A stretch of 64,000 bases of DNA from Smittia aterrima (Eukaryota > Arthropoda > Insecta > Diptera > Chironomidae): the NCBI GenBank assembly GCA_033063855.1, contig CP093829.1, positions 13,051,537 through 13,115,536 on the forward strand, in the 5' to 3' direction. Shown here piece by piece: positions 21,075 to 32,239 of the stretch. Each line of letters begins with the position of its first letter. Position 1 is the first letter of the stretch. The translations under genes were made by a program, and so were the position numbers. Under the pieces are notes generated by a model, which was not told where the DNA came from, searched no databases, and saw nothing but the letters and a program-made list of their open reading frames with translations.

Positions 21075-22784
21075 TTATTTAGCGAGTCGTTCATAAATTA
21101 AGCTGACAACAGTTTTTATTATGAAGAAACAAGCCTGAGCTACCGACAAGAAGTTGTAACCGAGGAAGAGTGCTGCGACACCGCCAAATGAAACGATCAG
21201 ATCTTCGTAACTGAATAGTACGTCTCGTCGAAGTCGAAGGCGAGGCGCGAGTACTTCATAGCGGAACGATGACTTTTGTGTGAATGGAATGCCCCCATCG
21301 ACAGCCCTGTAATGTCAACAACGTTCAAAATTGTTTCAAATGCTAACAGACACTAACCAGTTGATCTTCTTTAAACTATTCTGAGTATAAACAATTTCGA
21401 CGCAAGTTTTTGCGCATCCGCAATTTCCAGCGCTATGCGGCCAATTCTTCAGTTTGAGACATAAAAGTCCAGCCGGTGAACAAGAAACTCCGTCGATGAA
21501 TGGGTAGTAGTAAGGTCGACAAGCACATAGTCTCTGAGCTGCTTTCGCTCGACAAACTAAAATGCACGAGTTGTAACTATAGACTGGCAATTGCTGAATC
21601 GATTCGTCATTAAACAAACACTTTCGCTGCATTATCTTCAAACTCCTCAAAGCATCACTAGCACTGTAATTAAATAAAATTAAATTGAGAACTTATTGGA
21701 CTTGTATCACTAACATTGTCTCAAGCATGTTATATGTAGATTCTATCTCATCAGTCATTCCCATGTTAAAGAACTGAGTGTTGTCGTTGGGAATCTCGAA
21801 TGGCGAGTGAATTGAAATCTGCAAAACAATTATTCCAGTCAATAAGTGAAATGTGATTTAAATAAACTGTAACTCAACGAAAACTGTCGGATCGTAAACA
21901 TCAAGTTTCATGTAGCACTGATTTTTAAGGAAAAAACACGAAAGAGGTTTCGCTCGAGAACTTAATTTCTCTTGGTTGATTGTTCTGGAAACCAAAAGCT
22001 ATTTTTATTTCGCTTGTTTAAACATTTTCTCACCAACATACACTGTGCTTATCAAAGGCGAGATGATTGAGTTGACATTGTAGCATATTCCCTTCTCAGT
22101 TATTATTTCGTTCATCACGAACTCAGCGTTTGTATCGAAACTTGAGATAACTGAGTTAATAACTGGATGAACTTCCTTTGCGATCGTCAGCATATTAATG
22201 TACTCAAGTCTTTTATCATTCACAAAGCGATTGAACTTTGAATTTGACTCATTGATGTAAACAACTGCTTTGACGTAGTCAAGGAAGTATTCGTATTCTT
22301 CATCGCTTTCTTGAACGCTCCATAAACGTTTAATAAGACTAGCAGCTCGCTTCTCATCAACTCTCTTATGATAGCAAACAGAAATCGATGGCAATGTTCC
22401 ATTCCAATCACGATAATCTCTCTCAAGAGATATTACAGTTGGGTTAGCGTCATATCGTTCGTATTGTCTTATGCTGATGAAGAAAGAGTAATAGCAAGTA
22501 ACACTTATCGCAATTAGCCACAAAATTCTCTCTATTGGATGGAGTCTCTTGTTGAAAACAAAATTAACTCCATGAATGGACGATCGTTTGAATACTTCTG
22601 ACAGAAAAATATAGAACAAATTCAATGCCTTCACTATTTTTCTTTGAACGATTCGTCTCTTGTATTCTTGACTTTCCTGTACCATGACTGACAATTCAAT
22701 GTTCGAACTAACAAATATTTCCTTCACAAAGGTTTTTAGATTAAAAGCAACTGATAAGAGTGTGGCGTCCTGAAATGGATCCAA
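21075..22784 (-). CDS. Pickpocket-type DEG/ENaC sodium channel subunit
   Basis: A two-pass amiloride-type cation channel subunit; insect ppk proteins serve in mechano-, osmo- and chemosensation. The model is 22784..22034, 21970..21879, 21818..21715, 21663..21358 and 21306..21075, 494 residues in phase. TM1 is in the first exon after SSIHGVNFVFNKRLHPIERI (ILWLIAISVTCYYSFFISI). The extracellular Cys pattern of the family is clear (RRKCLF-like QRKCLFNDE, CRAKAAQRLCACRPYYYPF, CSPAGLLCL, CGCAKTCVEIVY). TM2 follows SYEDLIVSFGGVAALFLGYN. The filter reads GYN where ppk channels usually have GxS. Borders of the second exon are uncertain: the nearest acceptor at 21986 gives a stop, so the next AG was used, and the GTTGAG donor is weak. 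A TTTCAG inside the first exon at about 22770 suggests an upstream exon; ATG 22685 is another possible start. Confidence 0.75.
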
Positions 22785-25700
22785 TTATTCATTTCAACCA
22801 CCAAACCCATTTATTGACAGCCTAACTTTCATAAACATTTGTATTTCAATTTGAAATAACTTTCGTAACTCGATTAAGTTGTTATCTTTACAATAACAAC
22901 TCAGCACGCATCAGATTTCTTGGCCTTAACAAGTTGTGCTCGATACAATGCAGGAAGCTAAATATTAAGTTAATCAGAATACTTTCGTTCGACGAACGAG
23001 GGAGAAAACGAAAGCAGCCTCAATTTAAAGATTGCGTCAACCGCAGATTTTCAGCTCCAAGTTTCTTTGAGAAGTATGTTGATTTTAACTGCGTCTGTAG
23101 AGGAATGAAAACAAAAAAAAATATTCGCGAGAAATTCGTTGAAAGAAGATCGTTTAGTCGGTCACTGGTTCCACTGAATAACTGTAAAGTATCCCATTCG
23201 GACTTTAATGTATTTAAAAGATAAACATCTTTATAGTTCGTAACGAGATTCTCGTACATGGTGATTACAAATCCCGGATCCCTTCTGACATTCATTTAAA
23301 ATTTTCATTTCAAGGTTTAAACAAAAAGCCAGGTTAACAAAAATAATGTGAAATCAACCTAAGTTAAAACGAGAAAAATAGTTTTTTGGCCCGTTTAATG
23401 ACTTCTCGTTAATAGTTGTAGTTTGTCTTTGTGTGTAGTTAAATAAATAAGTTTCCTTTTCACTGATAACGAGCAACACTCGAGCATGAAATGGAAATGA
23501 AACGAAAAATCCAAAGCAAAATCGTAAGATATTAAGTGACGATAGATGACATGACGTAGTAGCTTGAAACTTTAAACTGCGCGATCCTATTTTGTACTGG
23601 CTGCTTTCGAAATATTCTTTTACTAAGAATCTACTTTGTAATTCTCTTGAAACGCCAACAGAAAATAAACAAGATGAGTTCATATGTGGTGGGTGTAGAA
23701 ATTTGTTTCGAGTGCCGGGATTATTTATCAGCATTCTGCTTCAAGCTTTTGTTCGATACATTTGTTCTCAGCTCTTCAGTTTCATTGTTTTGTCGACTCG
23801 TCGCTTTCTGATACAACACAGAGATTTCATAATTGTAACTTAATATTTAATGATATATCGATTGACCCTTCATTTAACCTTGACAATGAAATGGAATTCG
23901 AATGAATTCGTGGGTGCCGTGTAGTAAAAACACGCGATCGACGTTCTGTTAAGTTTTTCCTAAACACTTCAGTCCGAGCCAGTTTATTATTAAATCGCCA
24001 AATAATAACTGTAATTAGAGTTGTCATAGTTGCTTGCATATATGATGAACATATCAATACGCATTCCGACATGTATGTCTTCTTCATCGCGACCGCGAGG
24101 CCATCAGACCAGAAAATTTGTCACCAGCACGAGGCAACGAACAAAAGATTTGTTTCAAAAACAAAGTTCACTTTATCATTTCGAAGACAATTCAACTCCA
24201 ACTGACTGACTCATCATCTCATTAAAGTTCATCATCATCTCAACTGATTAATGATTCGCAAACAGCAGCTGAAGGTTTATTTTTAGTTTAAACTCTTTCC
24301 ATAAATTTTTCTCGCACGAGACAAAAGAAAAAGTTTTCTGATAAGTTGCAGGTTTTCATTTCTAACACGACTGAGTGTGAGTGAGTAAGTTTGCATGCAG
24401 CGAAATGCAAGGCAAGCTAAATAATCAACGACTCACTTGCGGAAAAACAATTGCAAGTTGTTTTATTTTTTATGTTTCGATGTCAGTCAGTGACGAAAGG
24501 CGAACGGAAACGGTCAAATTGAAATTTTGTGATGTAACGAGTCGAGAGAGAAAATAGATTAAATCAATCTTTAGAACCACATGATGCGTTAAGTTGCAGG
24601 GTCATCTCGATTAGTGTCAAATTATCAGCAAATGTTTGTAAACAAAATTCTCTTGCTTCTGAGTTTTCTAATGAAATGATTCATGAGCGATAAACAAAGT
24701 ATTGATTATAAATTCCAATTCAAGGTAAATAAAAAATATTTCTCAATAACATTACTTCGCCTAGCAGCAGCGACTTTATGAAATGTCATTTAATCACTTG
24801 CTTAGTCATATTTAGATGAATATGCTGTTGACATGCAAAATACCAATTAGACGAACACATGGCACAGCAGACTTGACTCATAGTCTCTCAAAATCTTCTT
24901 TCAGCCAGTCTGTGTTTGAGGATTTGCGATTTGTAAAAGTAAAAAATTGTTTCGCTTCAATGAAAATCTCTAGATTTCCCGGTTATTGATTCACTAAACT
25001 TGAATGAATCATCGCTCTCGCGCCGGCTACAGTAAATTTAGATTTTACCGCCTTATTTTTTTGAGCCGAAATGATGCGAAACAGATTTTAAGAATCTCAA
25101 CCGTAACATTGTTCGTTTGAATGAAAGATCAAAAAACGTCCCAAGTGTCAATTGCTTCAATCGAGAGTTCATGAATGTTTGCTCTTTGTTTCTTCCTTTC
25201 GAATATTTCTGTTATTCATATTACTCCATAACAAGATAACATGTGAAAAGAATACGGCGACCTCACAAACCTCATCACTCGTCATTCAATCCACTTGCGC
25301 TTGAATATAAATTACAAAATCGTTTTTTAAAGAAAATAAAACTTCCCGGTTTGCGAGTTCGTCATCTGTCGAGAAAAGCTCAACAAACTTGAATGAATGA
25401 AAAACGAAGTCATGATAAATGAAAATTTTTCTTGGAAATTGAGTTAATTTTTCCCATTCATCTCTCACAAGCTGATAAAACAATTGCGGTCTCGATGAGT
25501 AAACTATTTGCATGACTAGCGATAATAGTATCGTGATCAATAGAAGGAAATGACGTGTGGTTCAGGTTGGGCCCATGAAGTTCTATTGGAAAATTTACTT
25601 CCATTTCAAATTTCTTAGCACTTTCTTGTAAAATAGAAATGCAAGTGGTTTAAAAAAGGGATTAAGATATCAAAGAATTTTTCTATAGTTGTTTCTAAGT

Positions 25701-25849
25701 GGATTAGCCAGCTACCCAGTTCGCTCATTTGAAAATGAATAAACTAGACTTCTCACTTATCAGAATTTGTGTTGTCTTTTCTTTGCAGATTAAACTTATT
25801 GTTTACTCAACGACATGAATTGATGACTAGTGCTACATAAAACTTGACG
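22785..25849. other. 3-kb region between ppk and draper
   Basis: No complete gene is recognised. Several minus-strand frames of 80-130 codons are open. Two of them, at 23295..23020 (contains NYKDVYLLNTLKSEWDTLQL) and 25540..25286 (contains PQLFYQLVRDEWEKLTQF), faintly resemble each other and may be relics or exons of a divergent receptor. The draper promoter and first UTR exon should lie near 25.6-25.85 kb; TTTGCAG at 25783-25789 could be a 5'-UTR acceptor. Confidence 0.3.
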
Positions 25850-28800
25850 ATGCAGCACAATCATTTCATCATGGGAAAGTGGATGATTACTGTGGTTTTG
25901 TTGATTACAGCGCTGAGCCACTACTCGACTGCTGATGATCCAATGTCGATACTTGGAGATGAGCTGGAAGGTCCAAATGTCTGTAAACGAATTCACAACT
26001 ACAACGTGACAGTTGTTGTAACTGATATGGTTCCTTATCAAGAAAAAAGGACGGTCTGGTGCGCTAAATTAATTCCACGTTGCGAGAAAACTGAACTAAA
26101 ACTTCGAGAAGTGAATAAGACGGAAGTTTTAGAGAAGATGAGAGCAGTACGAGAATGCTGCGAAGGGTATAAAGAAAACAATCAACGAAATCGTTGTGTT
26201 CCTCATTGCACAAAACCCTGTATTAATGGTGTTTGTGCATCTCCCGGTCAGTGCAAATGTGAATCAGGATTTGGTGGACCTTCATGCGATATCAGTGAGT
26301 TTTTCATTTATTTTCTCTAAGCTTAATTCTAATAAATATTTTGTAGGTTGTCCTCCAAATTATTACGGCAAGAAATGCAAGAACAAGTGTGATTGTTCCA
26401 ACGGAGCTGTCTGCGATCCCTACGATGGAAAATGTCACTGCAGAAAAGGTTATCGAGGAGATAAATGCGAGAGCACGTGCACACCAGACAGGTAAAAGAA
26501 AATTGAAAATTTAATTGTGTGATTTACTAAATAAATTCTTATCAGATACGGTGAAGACTGCTCAGAAAAATGCAGATGTGAAAATGGCGGAAAATGCAAT
26601 CACATCTCAGGGGAATGTTATTGTCCATCAGGTTACACTGGGCCACTGTAAGCTTAGATTGTGATACATTTTTCAAATAACTAATATTATATTTTTCAAT
26701 TTAAGATGTCAAGATCGTTGTGGAAAAGGTGGCGACGAATGTAGATCAGCTTGTCGTTGTCAAAACGGTGGTATCTGCGATGAAGACACCTCACTTTGCA
26801 AATGTCCTCCGGGATGGATTGGGGATGTGTGTGCTAACCGTTGTCAGCCGCAGCGTTTCGGTTTGAATTGTACTCAAACGTGTGAGTGCTTCAACGGAGC
26901 GAGTTGTGATCACGTCAACGGTGACTGTATTTGCGAACCAGGCTTCGTTGGCGATAAATGTCTCGATCAGTGCCCTCACGATACATTTGGAGTGAACTGT
27001 ACTGAGACTTGTTCATGCAAGAATGCAGCTACGTGCGATAAAGCTACTGGACAATGTCATTGTTCGCCTGGTTGGGCTGGAACTGATTGCAGCGAACGTA
27101 AATGTCCTGAAGATAAGTACGGAACTGACTGCTTACAGAGTTGCGAATGCGAAGTTGAAAACACGGAATTTTGTCATCCCCACGATGGAAAATGTGATTG
27201 CAAACCGGGATGGAGCAGCACGACATGTAACCGTCCATGTCCCTTCCTAAAATATGGAAAAAGTTGTGCCTTCCAATGCGACTGCAAGAACAATGCTCAG
27301 TGCTCTCCGTTTGATGGAAAGTGTTTCTGCCCGCCAGGTAAAAATTAAATTAGCATCAGTCGCTGATAATCAAATAAATCAATATTTTGTTAAAGGTTTT
27401 ACTGGTGACAAATGCGAGAACAACTGTCCAACAGGAACCTATGGACAAGATTGTTCACAACGTTGCGATTGTAAAAATGTAAGAAAAATTCATTTTGTCA
27501 CATAAGGTTGATAATTTTATTATGATATTTATTAGGGAGGAGAATGCAATTCTGAGACGGGTCAATGCTCCTGCAAAGCTGGTTGGAGTGGGTTTAATTG
27601 CGAGAGACCTTGTGGTGAAAACACGTTTGGCGAAGAATGCAGAAACAAATGCAATTGTCTGAATAACGGAGGGTGCAATCCTGTCACTGGAGAGTGCTTC
27701 TGCAGTCCAGGTTATACAGGCGAGACATGCGAGAAGAAATGTGATAATTGGTTCTTCGGTCAAAATTGTTCGTTCGAATGCATATGTGAGAAGTCTAAAA
27801 CTTCTGCTTGCGATCCTGTTACTGGAAAGTGTCACTGCAAAAGCGAATACGATGGAAGTCAAACGATAAAGTATGCTGGCGTGAGATGTGAAAGTTCTTG
27901 TCCGCTTGGCTTCTACGGTTCTGAATGCCATCACCAATGTAGTTGCAAGAATAACTCTTCCTGTGATCCTGTCACTGGTGAATGCTACTGCGAACGTGGT
28001 TGGATTGGAAGAACATGCAATGAAAAATGTCCGATTGGATATTACGGACAAAATTGTAAAGGTTAGTTTCTATCTTATAAATATTTATGATTATGGAAAA
28101 AGATTAAAATTAAACTTTTTTTTTAATTAAAGAGAGATGCCCTAACAATATGCCAGCGAAGACAACGTGTGATCACGTAACTGGAGAATTCAAATGTCGA
28201 CCCGGTTATATTGGACTTACTTGCGATCATCCGTGCAAAGAAGGAACATTCGGCCAAGATTGTGCCGACCGTTGTCATTGTAAACACGGTGGTGAATGCT
28301 CTCATATCGACGGAGTTTGTCATTGCTTGCCAGGTTGGACCGGAGATTTGTGCGAAAGTCCATGCCCAAACACAACTTGGGGAATCAATTGTCAACACCA
28401 ATGTAAATGCTTAAACGATGCACAATGTCGCGGCACAGACGGACTCTGTGTTTGCAAGTCAGGTAAACTGATGTTTACAATGAAACTTTATTGATATTTA
28501 CTAAGATGTTTATTATTTTGAAGGTTTCATGGGTCAGAGATGTGAAGAGGTGTGTCCAGAAGGATATTACGGCGACAATTGTCTCAACATTTGCAATTGC
28601 CATACGAAACCGAATAGAGTTTGTCATACAGCTTTCGGATGCGTTTGTCGATCTGGGTTCAAAGGTGAAAATTGCGATACCTCATTATTTGACGAGCTTT
28701 CAGCCGAAGAAGGTGAGTTGTTTGACTTATTAAGAAATAAAGTTTTACTAACATTTGATGACCAAAAACAACTTGAAAATAATGAAACAGCTCAGGATCA

Positions 28801-30707
28801 ATTGCTTATTACACCTATGAATGATCTTACTACCGAGAAATATTTTAACAATAAGGAAACGATTCCGCAACAAAATTTCACTTTTCACCCTATTTCCATC
28901 TCTACGGTTTTGTTATCAACGGAAGCAGCTTTTACTTTCCATTCTTTAGTAACCACTTCAAATAAATCTAATGGAGACGACTCAGTGACTGTGTCAACTA
29001 TTCAATCGACAAAAAATATTGAATCAATTACTGAGGCAGAAACGTCTAAGATCAGTGTCACTGATTTCTTTTCTGAAAGTCCAAAGAACGTTGTAATAAC
29101 AACAGGAGCTACATTTACAACAATGTCGCTTTCCGTAACCGAAAATAGTCCAATTTTACAACCAGTAATAACAAAAGTTTTGTTGGATTCAAATGATGTT
29201 GAGGCTTCTGATGACCCCAAGAACACCTCAACCCGAAAGCAAAGTGATGATCAATCAGTTGAAAACACAGACAATGAATTAAATGAGAGTCAGACAAATG
29301 ATGCATCGGTTAATCCAAACTCACTGACATCTCCACCTTCAATTAAAAGTGAAGAAAATGCCTTTGCATTGACTTCATCTTCTTCGCCAATTTTGGACAA
29401 AGGCGATTTTGATGATTTGGTTACGTCAACTAAATATTCTGAGATCATTAATGAAAGCGAGTTGACCACAAATGAAATTGATTTGTTGCAAGATCGCAAC
29501 GATTCAGAAACGTCAAAAGAAACAAAATCGCGATTACATTATTATCTCTTCCAATCAATTTTCACGATACTGAAAGCGAATGAGAGTAGAGAAAAAGAAC
29601 TCAATAAGACACTATTGGAAATCAAGAAGAGTGAACATTTTTTGGGCTTGCCAGGTTAGATTACTGTTGACACACAATCGTTGATGCAAATTTTGTGACC
29701 TCATCGAGCAATTTTCAGCTGCACTCACAATCTATCAAAACTTTTATTTCGCTAACATCATTTGCTGTGAATTCATGTTTCATTATTTTAATACTTTCAA
29801 TTCTTTTCTTTTAGTGAGTCGAGGTGGAACTGCCTGGGTTGTTTTCTTTTCGTTACTATTCCTCGGAATTATCTTCACGGTTCTTTTCTATTACCGAAGA
29901 CGAGTTGCGAATCTCAAGGCTGAAATCACTCATGTCGTCAAGTACATGTCTGAAGATCGTAACTTCGATAACCCATCATATCAACCAACAAATGTAAGCC
30001 CTGATGCTTCGACTTTGCTCCATCGAAATGGAATGATGAACAATCTAAGACAAACGAAGCCATCGAATATGGATCGCCTAAATAACTTCGACCTTGATTC
30101 AAACTCAAGTGGACGAGCTGGTGCTTACTCCTTCAATTACGATTCTCAACTGATGAATCAGAAGAATCACGAGGCGGATCTTACAAATCCGAATGTTGAC
30201 CCCTACACAAATGTTGATGATCATCTATACGATGAAATTAAACTTAAAGCTTGTGATATGGGTAAGGTTTCAAAGAAAAAAAATAAGAACTCTTGACTGA
30301 TTTATGGTTAAATTTTAGAATTGGAATATGATCATCTTGACTACTCGCGGCCAATTCAACCACCAATTCCACATTATCACCGCACAACAAGCTCTGCAAT
30401 GTCAACTCTAAGTCATCCACGTGATAGCGAGTCAGGTCAATCAAACCGATTCCCTTCGTTCTCAGAGCCGAGCTACGACGCGCCAGTACCTCATCCAAAG
30501 CAATTAAACATTAACGTTCCACCTCTGCCGATGAAGAATCAACAGAATTTCACTCCATCACCGTCTTCGAGCACAGCAAGCACAATAACACAGGATGAGA
30601 ATATTGATGCAATTATTTCAATTGATAAACCGATGAACAAGAATTTTCTTCAGCCGAAGGAGAATATGAACGGCCTTGCGAATTCACGTGATGAATCGAC
30701 AGACTGA
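25850..30707 (+). CDS. drpr: Draper, phagocytic receptor with EMI domain and EGF-like repeats (MEGF10/CED-1 family)
   Basis: Draper is the glial and haemocyte receptor that recognises apoptotic cells and axon debris and signals through an ITAM. Exons: 25850-26294, 26347-26491, 26546-26647, 26706-27337, 27396-27478, 27536-28061, 28133-28462, 28524-28712 (or to 29654), 29815-30261, 30319-30707. All phases agree, giving 1,095 or 1,409 residues. A signal peptide (WMITVVLLITALSHYSTA) precedes the EMI domain (GPNVCKRIHNYNV...VRECCEGY), then about 15 EGF-like repeats, one transmembrane helix (WVVFFSLLFLGIIFTVLFYY) and the RRRVANLKAEI juxtamembrane basic stretch. The tail has NPSY and an ITAM pair, YDEI then YDHL, split by the last intron exactly as in the fly motif. 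ATG 25871 (ATCATGG) is a possible alternative start. The optional long exon 8 is described separately. Polyadenylation signals are at 31164-31169 and 31276-31281. Confidence 0.95.
28713..29654 (+). other. drpr: Optional in-phase extension of draper exon 8: Ser/Thr-rich extracellular stalk
   Basis: Exon 8 can end at a consensus donor (GAAG|GTGAGT, 28712) in phase 1. The reading frame nevertheless stays open for another 314 codons to a second donor (CCAG|GTTAGA, 29654) in the same phase. The added peptide is rich in Thr, Ser, Asn and acidic residues, has several N-glycosylation sequons (for example NET, NES, NKS), and has no Cys. It would sit between the last EGF repeat and the membrane as a long, probably O-glycosylated stalk. 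I recall no counterpart in Drosophila Draper-I. Confidence 0.6.
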
Positions 30708-31467
30708 TTAGTTGAAAGTTTTTGATTTTAAGTCAATGATTTGATGCCAGGCATCGCGCTCTCCTTTCTTATGAAAGTTTTATCAAAAAATTGAGAATCT
30801 TTTCATCGATTTTCCTCCGTGCTCATGTATCATTAATTTTATAGAGCTAGACTTTAAAGTAAGCAATGTTTCTTGTTTTTTTTTATCTAAAACTTTCTTT
30901 GTGTACTACGAAACGTGTAAATTGAGTTCAATTAGAATTTTGAAGCTGCTCGATTGCTCCTCTCTTGTAGCTTTTTAAAGTTTGAAGTGTTTTGTTTTAA
31001 GGAGAAATTTTTATTAAATCGCTCTACGGCCTCCTTGTATTTTCAAAGATGTAAGTCAATTGTAGCCTTAAGACAGAAACATTTATTTAAATATTTTGTG
31101 ATAATCAAGAAAAAGTTCTTCGCTTGGCTTTTTTCGAGGACATTGCCAGGAAGAATATATAACAATAAAAGTGCACGAGACTAGTTTGTGCCATCAGTCT
31201 CAAATATTTTGGCCTGAATGTTGAAATTAAATATTTTATTATTGACGAAACTTTTGGAAGAATTTTAAAAGAAGCAATAAAGAAATTTATGAAAATTGAA
31301 ATATTTTTGTTTCTTTATCGGTTGGCTTGAATTTTCATGAATATATTTGAGCAAGCAGTGAATGAAGTTTTAGAGAAATTGTTGCGAACTATCGCACATA
31401 CACGAGATATTCTTCTTAAAAAGAAGTCTCACTTATCTTCATATATTTCTTTATGTATTTAGTTTTT
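30708..31467 (+). other. draper 3' UTR and spacer to U2
   Basis: AT-rich sequence without open exons. AATAAA occurs at 31164-31169 and 31276-31281, either of which could end the draper transcript before the opposite-strand U2 gene. Confidence 0.5.
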
Positions 31468-31655
31468 TGAGCCGATCCTGAATGTACTGCAATATCAGGC
31501 CAACTCTGACAGTACTGGAGCAAGCCCCATTGTTACCGTCGATTTTCAAAAATCAGTTTAACATTTATTGTCCTTCTATGAAGGAACTATTAGATGTTAA
31601 GCTAATAAGAACAGATACTACACTTTGATCTTAGCCATTACAGCCGAGAAGCGAT
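31468..31655 (-). ncRNA. snRNA:U2: U2 spliceosomal snRNA
   Basis: The minus strand from 31655 begins ATCGCTTCTCGGC, then GGCTAAGATCAAAGTGTAG, the 5' domain of U2. It includes GTAGTA, which pairs with the intron branch site. Stem IIa is present with paired changes (TATTAG/CTAATA where flies have TATCAG/CTGATA), followed by a GATTTTTGA Sm site, the GCTTGCTCC stem III and the GGCCTGATATTGCAGTACAT stem IV loop. Length is about 188 nt, as expected. Stem I differs: the loop segment reads CTGTAAT instead of CCTTTT or CCTTAT, one base longer with a G-U closing pair. No TATA box precedes it, as is normal for U2. I could not identify a PSE with confidence. Confidence 0.93.
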
Positions 31656-32239
31656 AAAGACTAAGTGCAAATACATTTCTTCTGATATTTTGGATTCTGA
31701 TTATTTATGTGAAGTGTAAAAAATATTTGAAAACCATACAAAAAAACTTTTGAGTTTCATTTTCAAAATGAAATTTTTTCTCATCTAAATTTCTGAATTT
31801 GAAGAAATAATTATGAATTATACGGGATAACAAATCGGGATAAATGTCTCTTTAATGATCTGGAAATTTAAACTGGTTTTTAATCTTGCTAACTTTTTGA
31901 ACAACCTTATTGTCCTTGACTGAAGTTTATTGATCGAAATAAATAATTCGAACGAGATTCGCAGGCATCGATTGTGTGTTATGATAGCCAGTCATAAAAC
32001 TTTATTGACAATTTGCATTCAAAGTCAAATTAGCTACTTTCGCATTCACAAGGGTAAGTGCAATTGGACTTAGTAATATAAATGCACATTTAATAAAACA
32101 ACTAATCTTGCCGTGATGTGTTTCATATTTCACTTTGAAGTCCCTGCAACCGGAATTGTTTTGAAATTTTCTGGTTCTTAATACTTCTTCAGATTTTGAT
32201 TTTATCACGAGACTTCATAAAACCGAGAGCTTGATTGCG
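31656..32239. other. Spacer between U2 and ADAL
   Basis: About 580 bp containing the U2 promoter on the left and the ADAL promoter/5' UTR on the right. No motif is strong enough to call. Confidence 0.35.
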
